23,417 nucleotides of DNA from JBKEAJ01 sp047974415 (GCA_047974415.1 JBKECH010000031.1:1-23417), one strand, 5' to 3'; counted from the stretch's first letter, positions 1 through 8,401 are shown. Numbers and translations: made by a program. The notes: generated by a model not told the origin, from the letters alone.

Positions 1-423
1 AATGATATAAAGGATGATTTTACAGCAAAGGGAATAAGTAAGGCCCGAGAGCTCTGGCGACTAGACACCCTTCCTGAAGATGAGAGACGTAGCTATAACC
101 GACATTTGAAACATTTGATGGACGAAGCTAGTAGTGTACGAACTCAGAAGATTGATGCCGAAGAAAGAAAAGCAGAAAAAGAGAGGGAGAGAAAGAAGAT
201 TGAGGCCACAGAGAAGGCTCTTGCTGAAGCTAAGAAAGAATCAGACCAAGCCAAGAAAGAATCAGATCAAGCTAAGAAAGAGGTTGAAAAAGTGAGAGCT
301 GAAATTAAGCGGGCAGAGAGAAAGATTTATGAGATGGCAAAGGGGCTGAAAGACGAAAGTGTGGACGTTGCTGTAATTAAGAAATTAACGGGGCTTAGTG
401 AAGAAGAGATAGAAGCCTTATAG
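1..423 (+). CDS. PD-(D/E)XK (Rpn-type) nuclease-family transposase, 3' fragment
   Basis: The reading frame is open from the first base of the window to a TAG at 421-423, so the 5' part lies outside and the ATG at 106 is internal. The visible 140 residues start with a segment containing KARELWRLDTL, continue with a highly charged coiled coil rich in Lys, Glu and Ala, and end in KKLTGLSEEEIEAL. That tail is typical of Bacteroidetes proteins annotated as Rpn family / PD-(D/E)XK nuclease family transposase, which carry the nuclease fold upstream and a Lys/Glu-rich coiled coil near the end. The catalytic domain is not visible, so the family call rests only on the C-terminal architecture. A 21-base unit is tandemly duplicated inside the coiled coil at 232-273. 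Related Rpn proteins are DNA endonucleases that raise recombination; whether this copy is intact cannot be told here. Confidence 0.6.
   Translation, partial: NDIKDDFTAKGISKARELWRLDTLPEDERRSYNRHLKHLMDEASSVRTQKIDAEERKAEKERERKKIEATEKALAEAKKESDQAKKESDQAKKEVEKVRAEIKRAERKIYEMAKGLKDESVDVAVIKKLTGLSEEEIEAL
232..273 (+). repeat. Two tandem 21-base units in coiled-coil coding sequence
   Basis: Units 232-252 and 253-273 differ at only two bases (third-position changes) and both encode KKESDQA. A partial third unit (AAGAAAGAG) follows. In-frame duplication of whole heptads lengthens a coiled coil without disrupting it. Confidence 0.75.
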
Positions 424-445
424 AGTAGGTATTTTATTAGTTAGT

Positions 446-597
446 GTTTGTCCATAATGTTTGGAGTCTGAATTAGAATATCAAATATCAAGGCTTGCCG
501 TTCTGTATATTGGGAGTTTGTGAGTTTACTTGTGTAAATGACTAATTCGCAAAGTGAGCATAACGCAGATATTGGACTTTATAGGCAGACTCTAGTT
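446..597 (+). repeat. Dispersed repeat copy A with semi-inverted ends
   Basis: The left end (GTTTGTCCATAA, 446-457) and the right 37 bases (561-597) match a second element at 18389-18499. By hand alignment the right block is 31/37 identical and the first 22 bases are 17/22 identical, while the interior differs in sequence and length (152 versus 111 nt). The two ends of each element are imperfect inverted repeats of one another (GTCCATAA...GTC against the complement of GACTTTATAGGCAGACTC). Copy A lies between the Rpn-type fragment and the convergent prenyltransferase gene. The form is that of a MITE-like or transposon-end element; its mobiliser is unknown. Nothing else was found in 424-616. 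Confidence 0.6.
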
Positions 598-616
598 AGG
601 TACTATATACAGTTTT

Positions 617-1477
617 TTATAGAAGAATAAGATCAAGGATGACAAAAATGCCAAATACCATGCTAGAGATGCCGTTAGTTGTGCCAAAGGCAAGGTTAAC
701 CCTCGATAAGTCGTTTTCCTTTACGATGGAGTTCTGATAAATTAAAGCAATAATAAAAACAGTTGCCCCGATATAGTATATGAAACCAGAGTCTCCTATT
801 ATGCCATTTGCTATTACTAGTATTCCTGTTATTGTATGCCCAACTCTGGCAGTTAATAGAGCTTTCTTCCGACTAAGTAAAACAGGCATGGAGTGTAAGC
901 CTTCAGCTCTATCAAACTCTTCATCTTGCAGAGCATAAATAATATCGAAGCATGAAGACCAAAAAAAAACTATGAGCGAATACATGAGAGCTTCTGCGCT
1001 AGCCTTTCCAGTCATTGCAATATATGCACCTATGGGGGCAATGGCAAGTCCGATGCTCAGTACGAAGTGACAAAGCGAGGTCATACGCTTTGTATAGCTG
1101 TAAAACAAAATGATAAACAGGGCTATAGGGGCAAGACTGAAGCATAAACTATTGATAAACCAAGTGGTAGCCCAAAACAGGAGTGCGTTGATAATTACGA
1201 ATACCAAAGCCTCATGGCTTTTTATTTTACCCATTGGAATCTCCCGATTTGCAGTTCTCTGATTTTTTGAGTCGATGTCTCTGTCTAAAAATCTGTTGAA
1301 CGCCATTGCCGCATTTCTGGCAAAGAACATGCATAAAAAAACACAAAAGAGAATTTTGAAATCAAGAAAATTCCCAATAGCTTTTCCCCCCAGGGTGTAG
1401 CCAATAAGTGCAAAAGGTAGTGCAAAAAGAGTGTGCTCTATTTTCACCAAATTAAAAAAGTCTTTTATACGTCCCAA
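617..1477 (-). CDS. UbiA-family polyprenyltransferase (4-hydroxybenzoate / MqnP type)
   Basis: This 286-residue integral membrane protein has the two Asp-rich motifs of UbiA prenyltransferases: NRFLDRDID at 61-69 and YALQDEEFD at 181-189. These bind Mg2+-prenyl diphosphate in the known family. Hydrophobic segments fill the rest, as expected for about eight or nine helices, and the length is normal. The N-terminus (KIEHTLFALPFALIGY) resembles the UbiA-like group annotated as 4-hydroxybenzoate polyprenyltransferase, which in anaerobes is usually assigned to menaquinone synthesis by the futalosine route (MqnP). No other quinone gene is in the window to confirm the substrate. It starts 3 bases after the stop of msrA, so the two are probably co-transcribed, with msrA first. 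A menaquinone role would fit the quinol-dependent respiratory operon nearby. Confidence 0.88.
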   Translation of the reverse strand: MGRIKDFFNLVKIEHTLFALPFALIGYTLGGKAIGNFLDFKILFCVFLCMFFARNAAMAFNRFLDRDIDSKNQRTANREIPMGKIKSHEALVFVIINALLFWATTWFINSLCFSLAPIALFIILFYSYTKRMTSLCHFVLSIGLAIAPIGAYIAMTGKASAEALMYSLIVFFWSSCFDIIYALQDEEFDRAEGLHSMPVLLSRKKALLTARVGHTITGILVIANGIIGDSGFIYYIGATVFIIALIYQNSIVKENDLSRVNLAFGTTNGISSMVFGIFVILDLILL

Positions 1478-1480
1478 CGT

Positions 1481-2041
1481 TTATTGATTTTGTTTTAGAT
1501 AATCTGCTATTTTAATTAGGTTTTTTCTGAGTTTTGGAGCAATGTAAGTGCTACAATAAGGCTGATTGGGGTTCAACTCGAAGTAGTTATGATGATAATC
1601 TTCAGATTGGTGAAACATGTCTAAAGGGAGTATTTCTGTTACAATAGGATTTTCGAACATTTGTCTATCATCAATAGCATTTCGCAATTGTTCAGCTTCT
1701 CGCTTTTGCTCCTCAGTGTGGTAGAATATCACCGAACGATATTGTCTACCAACATCTGGACCTTGACGGTCAACAGTCGTGGGGTCGTGCGTTTCCCAAA
1801 AAATCATAAGCAAGTCTATGAAGGAAACTACCTTTGGGTTGTACGTAATCTGTATAACCTCCGCATATTCTGTATCGCCTGAGCAAACCCTCTCGTAACT
1901 AGGGGGGACGATACCTCCTCCACTATATCCAGGCTCTACTTTTTCTACACCATCTATTTTTTTGAAAAGCGCTTCTGTACACCAAAAGCAACCACAACCA
2001 AAGGTTGCTTTACACAGCTCTGTGTTATTGTTTTCTGTCAT
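1481..2041 (-). CDS. msrA: Peptide-methionine (S)-S-oxide reductase MsrA
   Basis: MsrA reduces methionine-S-sulfoxide in proteins and free methionine. The 186 residues carry the active-site motif GCFWC (17-21, catalytic Cys18), GYSGG near residue 38, GRQYRS at 98-103, and a C-terminal cysteine in NQPYCSTYIAPK (Cys163) in the position of a resolving cysteine. This is the usual single-domain length, with no MsrB fusion and no signal peptide, so a cytoplasmic enzyme is expected. The ATG is 32 bases downstream of a good TACCTTTG -7 element at 2073-2080. It heads a likely two-gene operon with the prenyltransferase. Confidence 0.95.
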   Translation of the reverse strand: MTENNNTELCKATFGCGCFWCTEALFKKIDGVEKVEPGYSGGGIVPPSYERVCSGDTEYAEVIQITYNPKVVSFIDLLMIFWETHDPTTVDRQGPDVGRQYRSVIFYHTEEQKREAEQLRNAIDDRQMFENPIVTEILPLDMFHQSEDYHHNYFELNPNQPYCSTYIAPKLRKNLIKIADYLKQNQ

Positions 2042-2072
2042 CGTTTCTGTTAAATTAGCCTATTCAGTTGGG

Positions 2073-2107
2073 CAAAGGTAGTTCTTTTATTTCTTGTAAT
2101 ATTCAAA
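2073..2107 (-). promoter_or_regulatory. Bacteroidetes-type promoter of msrA
   Basis: On the minus strand the -7 element TACCTTTG (2073-2080) matches the Bacteroidetes consensus TAnnTTTG exactly. TTTG at 2104-2107 could serve as the -33 element, but the 23-base spacer is slightly longer than the 19-21 usually given. The msrA start lies 31 bases beyond. Apart from this and a weak repeat (2204-2290), I see no gene in 2042-2384; the 84-codon frame there is not convincing. Confidence 0.5.
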
Positions 2108-2384
2108 ATCCTCACCAAACTACCTCCTGTGCAGTATAATCCTTTCAAGACAAAGTTTTTGCTAGCTTTTTTATCCTTCATCATAGCCACACATTGCAAA
2201 AAGCGTTGTTTTATCTGGTTTGAATTGTGTGCTATGGTGTCTCGGTTTGTATTTGAGGTAATAAAGGCGTAACTTGACAAAGAACCGCGCCAACAATAAA
2301 GCACGAATAAACAAATCTCAATCCATGTATTCTTATAAACTTAAATTCAAGTAGAAAATATGTAAAGTAGTTTGTTTTGTAGGT

Positions 2385-2762
2385 TTATAGTAAGAATTTT
2401 ATCAAATCCACCTTGCGTTTAAAGGGACGTATTTTTTTCTTTATAGATTTTTTGTACTTCTTGAGAGTCTTATCATCCAATACTTTTCCTAGTTTTTTGT
2501 TTGAGTCATTACGAAGCTTCTTTAGTTCAAAAATCTTTTTGTCTTTCGATTTCTTGCCATTTATTATGCCCGAAGCCTTGTCTACGAAGTCTGAATGTAA
2601 ATCTTTTATCTCCTTAGACTGTTCATCGTTCAGTCCAATTTCTTTATTGTCGAAACTATTAATGGTGCTCAATAACTCTTTGCCAGGAAAGTTTTGTGCA
2701 TGAATGGTCTGAATTCCTGCGAGTGACATTAGCAATGCCACATTCAACATCAGTTTTCTCAT
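2385..2762 (-). CDS. Small secreted basic protein, Spy/CpxP-like helical pattern
   Basis: The 125-residue product begins with a clear signal peptide (MRKLMLNVALLMSLAGIQTIHA, cleavage near Ala22-Gln23). The mature part is highly charged and Lys-rich (over a quarter Lys) and probably all helical. It has LNDEQSKEIKDL in the first half and VLDDKTLKKYKK in the second, with an RND segment between. This spacing echoes the LTxxQ repeats of Spy/CpxP periplasmic chaperone-like proteins, but the match is loose and I do not assign a function. It stands alone: msrA lies 343 bases downstream and no gene on the same strand is close upstream. The signal peptide and the coherent pattern support a real gene rather than the antisense frame at 2413-2703. 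Confidence 0.7.
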   Translation of the reverse strand: MRKLMLNVALLMSLAGIQTIHAQNFPGKELLSTINSFDNKEIGLNDEQSKEIKDLHSDFVDKASGIINGKKSKDKKIFELKKLRNDSNKKLGKVLDDKTLKKYKKSIKKKIRPFKRKVDLIKFLL

Positions 2763-3128
2763 ATTTATAATTTTACTGTATACTTGAACGCTTATTGACT
2801 AGTAATTGTTCATTGTCTTTATTAAACCCGAAACAGGCTACGTGCTCCCCATCTCCTCAAAACAAACGCTTCATTCACCAAAACCCTTGTTTTATCAGGT
2901 TTAAAGCCTTTGCTACGGCGATCCAATGCATATACTGGGTTCAAGAAATGCAAAAATGCTTTGTGCTAAAACCAGAAATATTTAAATGCAGACCCGAATA
3001 ATTCAAAAATAAAAGACTAAATTTGAACCGAAATAAAACAAAATTGCGATAACATTATGAAGCATATGTCCATTGATTTTAGACTTATTTTATGACCAAT
3101 AAATTCATCATATCATCCTCAAATTATA
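2763..3128. other. Intergenic stretch, little recognisable content
   Basis: These 366 bases separate two divergent genes. They hold a short segment (2887-2945) resembling 2204-2262 and a TAAATTTG (3018-3025) that fits TAnnTTTG as a possible -7 element for the methyltransferase, though no TTTG sits at the right distance. The 68-codon frame at 2795-3001 has no signal peptide, no recognisable motif and overlaps the repeat, so I do not call it a gene. Confidence 0.4.
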
Positions 3129-3929
3129 ATGCAAGAGAGACATCATAACAGGAAACTCTATTACGATGAGCTAGTGCAGTCTGCGCGCGAGTTTATTTAC
3201 CCCATGGTGACGCAGTTCAAAGAGCCTACACCCAGTTTGCGAGTGCTAGAAGTGGGATGTGGCGAAGGGGGCAATCTACTTCCGTTCGTGGAGCAAGGAA
3301 TGGAGGTTGTGGGTGTAGATTTATCAGCCGACAAAATTAAGAATGGATGTGCATATCTCGCAGAGTCATTTGCCAATGAGCGTTTTCGGCTCATTGCTAA
3401 GGATATTACACATATGTCGGCATCGGAATTAGGAGGAAAATTTGATGTGCTCATCATGCGAGATGTAATTGAGCATATTCCCGATCAGGAAATCTTCATT
3501 GGCAAGCTGAGCCAGTTTATAAACGACGATGCAATAATCTTCATTGCCTTTCCACCATGGCAAATGCCTTTTGGAGGGCATCAACAGATGATCAAGCACC
3601 GCTATCTCTGCAAAGCGCCCTACATACACCTACTGCCATGGCGAATGTATAGAAAATTGTTGCAGCGAAGCTCTTGTTCCGATGCCGCAATTCACGAGTT
3701 GCTGAACATTAAAAGCTCGGGTATAAGTATCGAGCGCTTTGAACGTGCCGTACACAGCAATAATCTGTGCATACTAAAACGTCAGCTCTATCTAATCAAT
3801 CCGTACTATAAGGTAAAATTCAATTTGAGGCCCAGAAAGCAGTTACCATTACTCAGGAACATTCCTGTTTTACGCAATTTTTTCACTACTTCGGCCTATT
3901 ATATTTTGGCAAAGCACGCCTCACGCTGA
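3129..3929 (+). CDS. Class I SAM-dependent methyltransferase
   Basis: The 266-residue product has the Rossmann methyltransferase core. Motif I is VLEVGCGEGGN (39-49), followed by the acidic end of strand 2 (VVGVDLSADKI, about 55-65), a KDITH motif near residue 97, and DVLIMRDVIEHIPD in the motif IV region. That last motif is typical of UbiE/Methyltransf_11-type enzymes acting on small molecules, lipids or cell-surface intermediates. The C-terminal 100 residues are basic and include a variable lid region. The substrate is unknown. The gene is convergent with ccsA and ends 6 bases from its stop codon, so context gives no clue. Confidence 0.85.
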   Translation: MQERHHNRKLYYDELVQSAREFIYPMVTQFKEPTPSLRVLEVGCGEGGNLLPFVEQGMEVVGVDLSADKIKNGCAYLAESFANERFRLIAKDITHMSASELGGKFDVLIMRDVIEHIPDQEIFIGKLSQFINDDAIIFIAFPPWQMPFGGHQQMIKHRYLCKAPYIHLLPWRMYRKLLQRSSCSDAAIHELLNIKSSGISIERFERAVHSNNLCILKRQLYLINPYYKVKFNLRPRKQLPLLRNIPVLRNFFTTSAYYILAKHASR

Positions 3930-3935
3930 TTTCGC

Positions 3936-4733
3936 TCACTCCTGCGAGTAGGTGTGCATGCTGTTCTTTGCCGATGGCAGATAATTAACCCCTTTCCACG
4001 TGACCAGTAGTCCGACGAAAGCAAGTGCAAGGATTATTAGTGCCGTTCGGATCAGCTTTGGATAGCTCTTGCGCAAGTGTATGTAGATTAGGTACATGGC
4101 GCAGGTGATAAATGCCCATGTCTCCTTGGGGTCCCATGACCAGTAGTTGCTCCACGCTGTTTTTGCCCAGAGGGCACCCATGCAAAGCCCCAAAAGTAAG
4201 AAACCAAGCCCCACGTACACCATACGGTCGATGCGCTCAATATATCTAAGCGGCACATCAGCATTGCGTCTATAAAATATCAAAGCACGTACTCCCAACG
4301 CCGTTGCGAGACCCATGAGGGCATATGAAACTATGTATACAGACACGTGTGGAACAAACCACGGACTTTGCAGTGCGGGCATCAGGTTTTTGTTCTGAAT
4401 CTCTGGAAAGAAGCATATCAGCAATAAAAAAACCGCAGACATCAGCGCCGAGTAGACAAGTATCCACCTGTATTTCCATTTGACATAAACCAATAACCCT
4501 GCGAGGCTTATATATATGGAATACCAAAGTCGTGTTTCGCCCATGGTTCGCAGTGGTGGCCGTCCGAGCGCAATCCATAACGATATAGCAAAGCTCAGAA
4601 TGACAACAGTCCCTGCTAAGAACACTACGGTAGCAGCCTTTTGCAGTCTGCCATTTGTCAGTATCCCAATGGCACCAAGCATCCACAGCACAATGCTGGG
4701 AAGCATAAAGTACAAATAATTACTCCAGTCCAT
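3936..4733 (-). CDS. ccsA: Cytochrome c biogenesis protein CcsA (System II heme handling)
   Basis: CcsA (ResC) with ResB forms the System II cytochrome c synthetase, which exports heme and attaches it to CxxCH motifs outside the membrane. The 265-residue protein has many membrane segments. It carries the tryptophan-rich heme-binding motif WSNYWSWDPKETWA (194-207), RPPLRTMGETRLWYS (58-72), a conserved His129 in the external loop (PWFVPHVS) and His260 after GVNYL near the C-terminus; these are the known CcsA heme-binding features. Its start overlaps the end of resB by 14 bases, indicating translational coupling. It is the last gene of the cytochrome operon. Confidence 0.93.
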   Translation of the reverse strand: MDWSNYLYFMLPSIVLWMLGAIGILTNGRLQKAATVVFLAGTVVILSFAISLWIALGRPPLRTMGETRLWYSIYISLAGLLVYVKWKYRWILVYSALMSAVFLLLICFFPEIQNKNLMPALQSPWFVPHVSVYIVSYALMGLATALGVRALIFYRRNADVPLRYIERIDRMVYVGLGFLLLGLCMGALWAKTAWSNYWSWDPKETWAFITCAMYLIYIHLRKSYPKLIRTALIILALAFVGLLVTWKGVNYLPSAKNSMHTYSQE

Positions 4734-5946
4734 GTTCTTCCTTTTTTATGCCATGTCCCCAAAATAAACTTATCGCTCCCAATATCAGCATGGCAAATCC
4801 CAGCTGTGTTAGCCATTGCCAAGGGTCGTAAATCATCTGCATGCCACTGATTTTGGATGCTTCTCCAGCATTTTCGTCGTAAGTTGTCTGATAAATGCTC
4901 CATGCTCCGATTTTTATGGGATGGTTTACGGCAATACGGGCGTTTCGAGTGCTGTTGTTGTACAAAATGCTGATTTGCGAGGCAAAACTTTTTGCTTCGG
5001 GTGGTAACATTACAACGCTTCGGTCCGTGCCTAATGGCATTGTGGTGTACATCTGCCTTTTGTTGCCACAACTGAGCCAAGCACACTGCGTCCCGTCAGT
5101 ATTGCATATCTTAATTGCCGGGGGCGTGGCAATATTGGTGCTTTGTGCAAAGACCTCGCCAATTTTCAGTGCGTGAGGGTAGTATTTCAGTATAGAAAAC
5201 TGATGCCCTTGCAGCTCAAACTGCCCCTGTAGCGTGTCAACATCCCAGAACTGTGGCTTCCCCTCGGGCACGAAAGCATTAGTCAACCTGTTCATAATTG
5301 CTAGCTTGGGCATGTAACTGTCCATACAAAAATCTTTAAGTACAATGGTAAATGGCAGGTCTTCGGCTTTATTATTTCGGTTCAAAGCCTTGTTGGCACT
5401 GTGTCCTTCCATTATAGACAGGCGCAAATCCTTCTTGTCGGCAGTGCCAAGTCCTGTTGATATCAGCAAAAGCAGTAGCCCCGCATGATTAAGGAAAAAT
5501 CCTATACTCGCCACACTCCATTTGCCAGCATCAGCAATCAGTCTTTGTACAACAGTAAAGCTAAGTACAATGATAAGATATAGGTAGCTCAGGACAAATG
5601 GGTAGTATGTAGTCATCTGTCTTATTCCTAATAGCGATGCGGTGTCCGTCGCCTTATTCTCCGAAGTTTGCAAGGTCAGTCCAAGCACAAGGCTCAAAGC
5701 CCCGATGAAGAATATGGTTGCCAGCGCCGTGGCACCCGAACATAAGAAACTTGTAAGCCAGGCTCTTGTCCACCACTTGCACATGGCAAAGGCAAGTAGC
5801 AAAACAGTAACAATGATTACTATATTAAAGGGATATTCTAGTAGCGCAAGGCTGAAAGGTCCTAAAAAAGCTTGTAGGCCTAGCCCTGTGGCAAAAAGTA
5901 GGATGATGGCGTACAGCGCATGGCGGATGGATTTGTATTTCAGCAT
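4720..5946 (-). CDS. resB: Cytochrome c biogenesis protein ResB (Ccs1)
   Basis: This is the partner of CcsA in System II cytochrome c assembly. The 408-residue protein has about three hydrophobic segments in the first 140 residues, then FFLNHAGLLLLLISTGLGTA (about 150-169), a long external domain with NHPIKIGAWSIYQTTYDE, and one final membrane helix (LGFAMLILGAISLF). This is the layout of Bacteroidetes ResB/Ccs1. The order resB-ccsA with a 14-base overlap, directly behind an eight-heme cytochrome gene, indicates that the pair matures that cytochrome. In Bacteroides a similar pair usually follows nrfHA; here it follows a different multiheme protein. Confidence 0.88.
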   Translation of the reverse strand: MLKYKSIRHALYAIILLFATGLGLQAFLGPFSLALLEYPFNIVIIVTVLLLAFAMCKWWTRAWLTSFLCSGATALATIFFIGALSLVLGLTLQTSENKATDTASLLGIRQMTTYYPFVLSYLYLIIVLSFTVVQRLIADAGKWSVASIGFFLNHAGLLLLLISTGLGTADKKDLRLSIMEGHSANKALNRNNKAEDLPFTIVLKDFCMDSYMPKLAIMNRLTNAFVPEGKPQFWDVDTLQGQFELQGHQFSILKYYPHALKIGEVFAQSTNIATPPAIKICNTDGTQCAWLSCGNKRQMYTTMPLGTDRSVVMLPPEAKSFASQISILYNNSTRNARIAVNHPIKIGAWSIYQTTYDENAGEASKISGMQMIYDPWQWLTQLGFAMLILGAISLFWGHGIKKEEHGLE

Positions 5947-5992
5947 TCACATAAATATTTTATAAACTTGTTTGTCATGCATAGGCGTGTTC

Positions 5993-8401
5993 TTATTGCA
6001 TTTTCCATCCTCTGAGCTGCTGTACATTGGGATTGTCGGGAAATTTAACAAGTATTTTCTTTGCCAGTGCCTCTGCCTCGTTTTTTGCATTGTTGCTGAC
6101 GTAATACTGTAGCAAATTGAAGTGGTCGTTTAAGTTCGTCGGGCGCATAGACACTGCAAATTTCAGGGCTTCGAGCGCCTTGCTCTGCTCGCCATAGAAA
6201 ATATAGATTTGCGCAATGTTATTAATATTAAACGCCACATTCGTAGGGTCTAGCTCCACCGCCTTTTCCAGATGTGTCAAGGCTATTGCGTAGGACTTCT
6301 TCTTTTGCTCCAAAGTTGGGTTCTGCTGTTGGAGGGAGTTTATCCTTTGCATACCAATTGTAGAAAGAAGCAAGCCGAAGTCATAATGTACCGTTGCGTT
6401 GTCAGGAACCGCAGCAAGGTATGCGCTGAAATACCGTGCTGATGTCTTATAATCGTTCTTGTTGTTGTAGAAATATGCAAGTTGCAGGGCGAACTCCGTC
6501 ATTGCCGTGTCCTGTTCGTATGCCTTTATAAAGAACTTTTCTGCTTGGTTTATAAGTCTGATGTTGTCAGCCTTATTCTCTGGCAGCGAACTCTTGATTG
6601 TATAATAATTCCCTAGATTAAATTTGCCCGTTGGGAAGTCAGCGTTGTATTTCTGAGCATTACCAAAATCTTCCAGCGCCTTTGCAAAGTCTTTTTTATA
6701 CTTCTCGGGTATCTGCTCTTTGGGAAAGTTAGCGAGCTTCATCACAGCATCAATTCTGATGGATTTTGCCCTGTCGCTCAGCAGAGGGAAAATATTTTTT
6801 GCATCGTCGATATTCACAAGGTTGAATGCCCTAAGAGCAGTACCTCTGATAGTGGGGTTGTCGCTAGTAAAATTTCTGAAAAAGGTGCCTTTGTGCATCT
6901 GTTGGTTCAGATAATAGAACGCAACGCCCCGAACGTTGGCAGGGTAGACGTCATCTCCGCTATTTATAATAGCGATAAGTGCCGAGTCAGCCCCTTCTCT
7001 GTTATTTATGGCATCGTTTACAGCCATTGCGAAGTGAGATTTGCGCTGTTTGCCATGCCACTGCTCGATGTGGCTCGCCGCCCACTGATTTGTTTTGTTG
7101 CCGTGGCACTGCGTACAAGCATTTGGCGTGCCAAGCTTGTCCGATAGGTCTGGCCGAGGAACTCTAAAGCTGTGGTCGTTGCGCAGATCCACACCCATGT
7201 AGTACTGCGCTGGCATGTGGCAGTTTATACATTGCGCACCCGATCCCACTTCGTATACGTCGCCGTAGGCCGACAGCACGGCTTGTTCTGCATTATTTGC
7301 AGACTTGTCCGCTTCTGTTTTGTGGAAATGGTGCTGATATGTGTCGTAATCAGCTGCTTTGTGGCATTGCAAACACAGCGCATTGCCCTCAAGCAGGAGC
7401 TTCCCAGAGTGTACATTGTGACAGTCGCTGCATTTTACGTCTCGTTGGTACATTTTACTTTGTGTAAAAGATGCAAATACATAGTCTTCGTCCATAATCT
7501 GCCCGTCTACGTGAAAATGTGGCGCCATGGGGAGGCTTGGTAACATAAAGTTGCTCATGCTAGTGTCTGTGGGGTCGAGGTCGCTAAAAGTTCCACGCCG
7601 CGAATGGCAATGTGCGCATTGTTCCACAAATTTTCTGCTACTGATTCCACTCGTTTGTGTAATAAGTCCGTAGTTTTCGTACTTGTCCTTGGCATATTTG
7701 GGCAGTTCTGCCCACTCCAAGTGCAGCGATGCAGGTCCGTGGCATGCTTCGCAGCTCACATCTATTTCGCTCCATGTTGTTTTGTAGCTGTCTGTCTCGG
7801 GGTCGTAACCTTTTACTAAGTTTGTGGAGTGACAAAAAGCACACATGGAATTCCAGTTCTGTGCTTGGTTGGTCCAATGCAACCAGTTGCTGTGATCGAT
7901 GCTCATTCCTTGGTAAACAGAATCGGCCATGTAGAACCACGCCGAATCTTTGGTGCTCCAAGTCATCGCCAGAGTCTGTAAACGCCCTCCAGGGAACTCT
8001 ACCAAGTAATTTTGGAGCGGTTCGTGTCCAAAAACGTACTTCACTTCGTACTCCTTCATACTGCCGTCCTCGCCGTCGGTCAGAACGTAAAAACGCTTGC
8101 CCTTCTTGTACGCCTTGTGTGTCTGCCCATTTGGACGCACGATGCTGGCATTGTCGAAGTTGCCCTTTACTGTCTCGTTCGTTGCCGTGTCCATGGCGAG
8201 GTCGTGGTCCGAGCCGACAAAATCATTGTACTCCGTGGCGTGGCACTCTATGCAGCTCTCTCTGCCAACGTACTCTGCCTTGCCACTCATCATGCTCTTC
8301 GCTGGGAAGTATATTTGCTTGATAACGAAGAGAGGTATTAGTAGCGCAATGGCCACAAGGAGGTAAATTTTATATGTTCTGTGTTTTGAAGCGTCTACCA
8401 T
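5993..8401 (-). CDS. Octaheme c-type cytochrome with C-terminal TPR domain
   Basis: The 802-residue protein starts with a signal anchor (hydrophobic 12-30) that places the rest in the periplasm. Eight CxxCH heme-binding motifs follow at residues 50, 187, 217, 262, 324, 343, 391 and 429. Residues about 440-570 look like HEAT-type helical repeats, and about 580-800 contain several TPR motifs (for example LTHLEKAVELDPTNVAFNIN and KALEALKFAVSMRPTN). All sites are CxxCH; there is no CxxCK as in NrfA. The pattern agrees with cytochrome c554/doubled-CXXCH multiheme families, some of which carry TPRs; the electron acceptor is unknown. It lies 42 bases downstream of the Rieske gene and 46 upstream of resB, so all share an operon. 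It may take electrons from the Rieske protein in place of a cytochrome c1. Confidence 0.9.
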   Translation of the reverse strand: MVDASKHRTYKIYLLVAIALLIPLFVIKQIYFPAKSMMSGKAEYVGRESCIECHATEYNDFVGSDHDLAMDTATNETVKGNFDNASIVRPNGQTHKAYKKGKRFYVLTDGEDGSMKEYEVKYVFGHEPLQNYLVEFPGGRLQTLAMTWSTKDSAWFYMADSVYQGMSIDHSNWLHWTNQAQNWNSMCAFCHSTNLVKGYDPETDSYKTTWSEIDVSCEACHGPASLHLEWAELPKYAKDKYENYGLITQTSGISSRKFVEQCAHCHSRRGTFSDLDPTDTSMSNFMLPSLPMAPHFHVDGQIMDEDYVFASFTQSKMYQRDVKCSDCHNVHSGKLLLEGNALCLQCHKAADYDTYQHHFHKTEADKSANNAEQAVLSAYGDVYEVGSGAQCINCHMPAQYYMGVDLRNDHSFRVPRPDLSDKLGTPNACTQCHGNKTNQWAASHIEQWHGKQRKSHFAMAVNDAINNREGADSALIAIINSGDDVYPANVRGVAFYYLNQQMHKGTFFRNFTSDNPTIRGTALRAFNLVNIDDAKNIFPLLSDRAKSIRIDAVMKLANFPKEQIPEKYKKDFAKALEDFGNAQKYNADFPTGKFNLGNYYTIKSSLPENKADNIRLINQAEKFFIKAYEQDTAMTEFALQLAYFYNNKNDYKTSARYFSAYLAAVPDNATVHYDFGLLLSTIGMQRINSLQQQNPTLEQKKKSYAIALTHLEKAVELDPTNVAFNINNIAQIYIFYGEQSKALEALKFAVSMRPTNLNDHFNLLQYYVSNNAKNEAEALAKKILVKFPDNPNVQQLRGWKMQ

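Noticed and set aside
2050..2304. 84-codon minus-strand frame before msrA
   Set aside because: No motif or signal peptide; it overlaps the msrA promoter element and a repeat-like segment.
2795..3001. 68-codon plus-strand frame
   Set aside because: Composition unlike the real genes, no motif, and it contains the second repeat-like segment.
7729..8322. 197-codon plus-strand frame opposite the octaheme gene
   Set aside because: Antisense shadow of a strongly supported gene; Ser/Arg/Cys-rich and without any domain.
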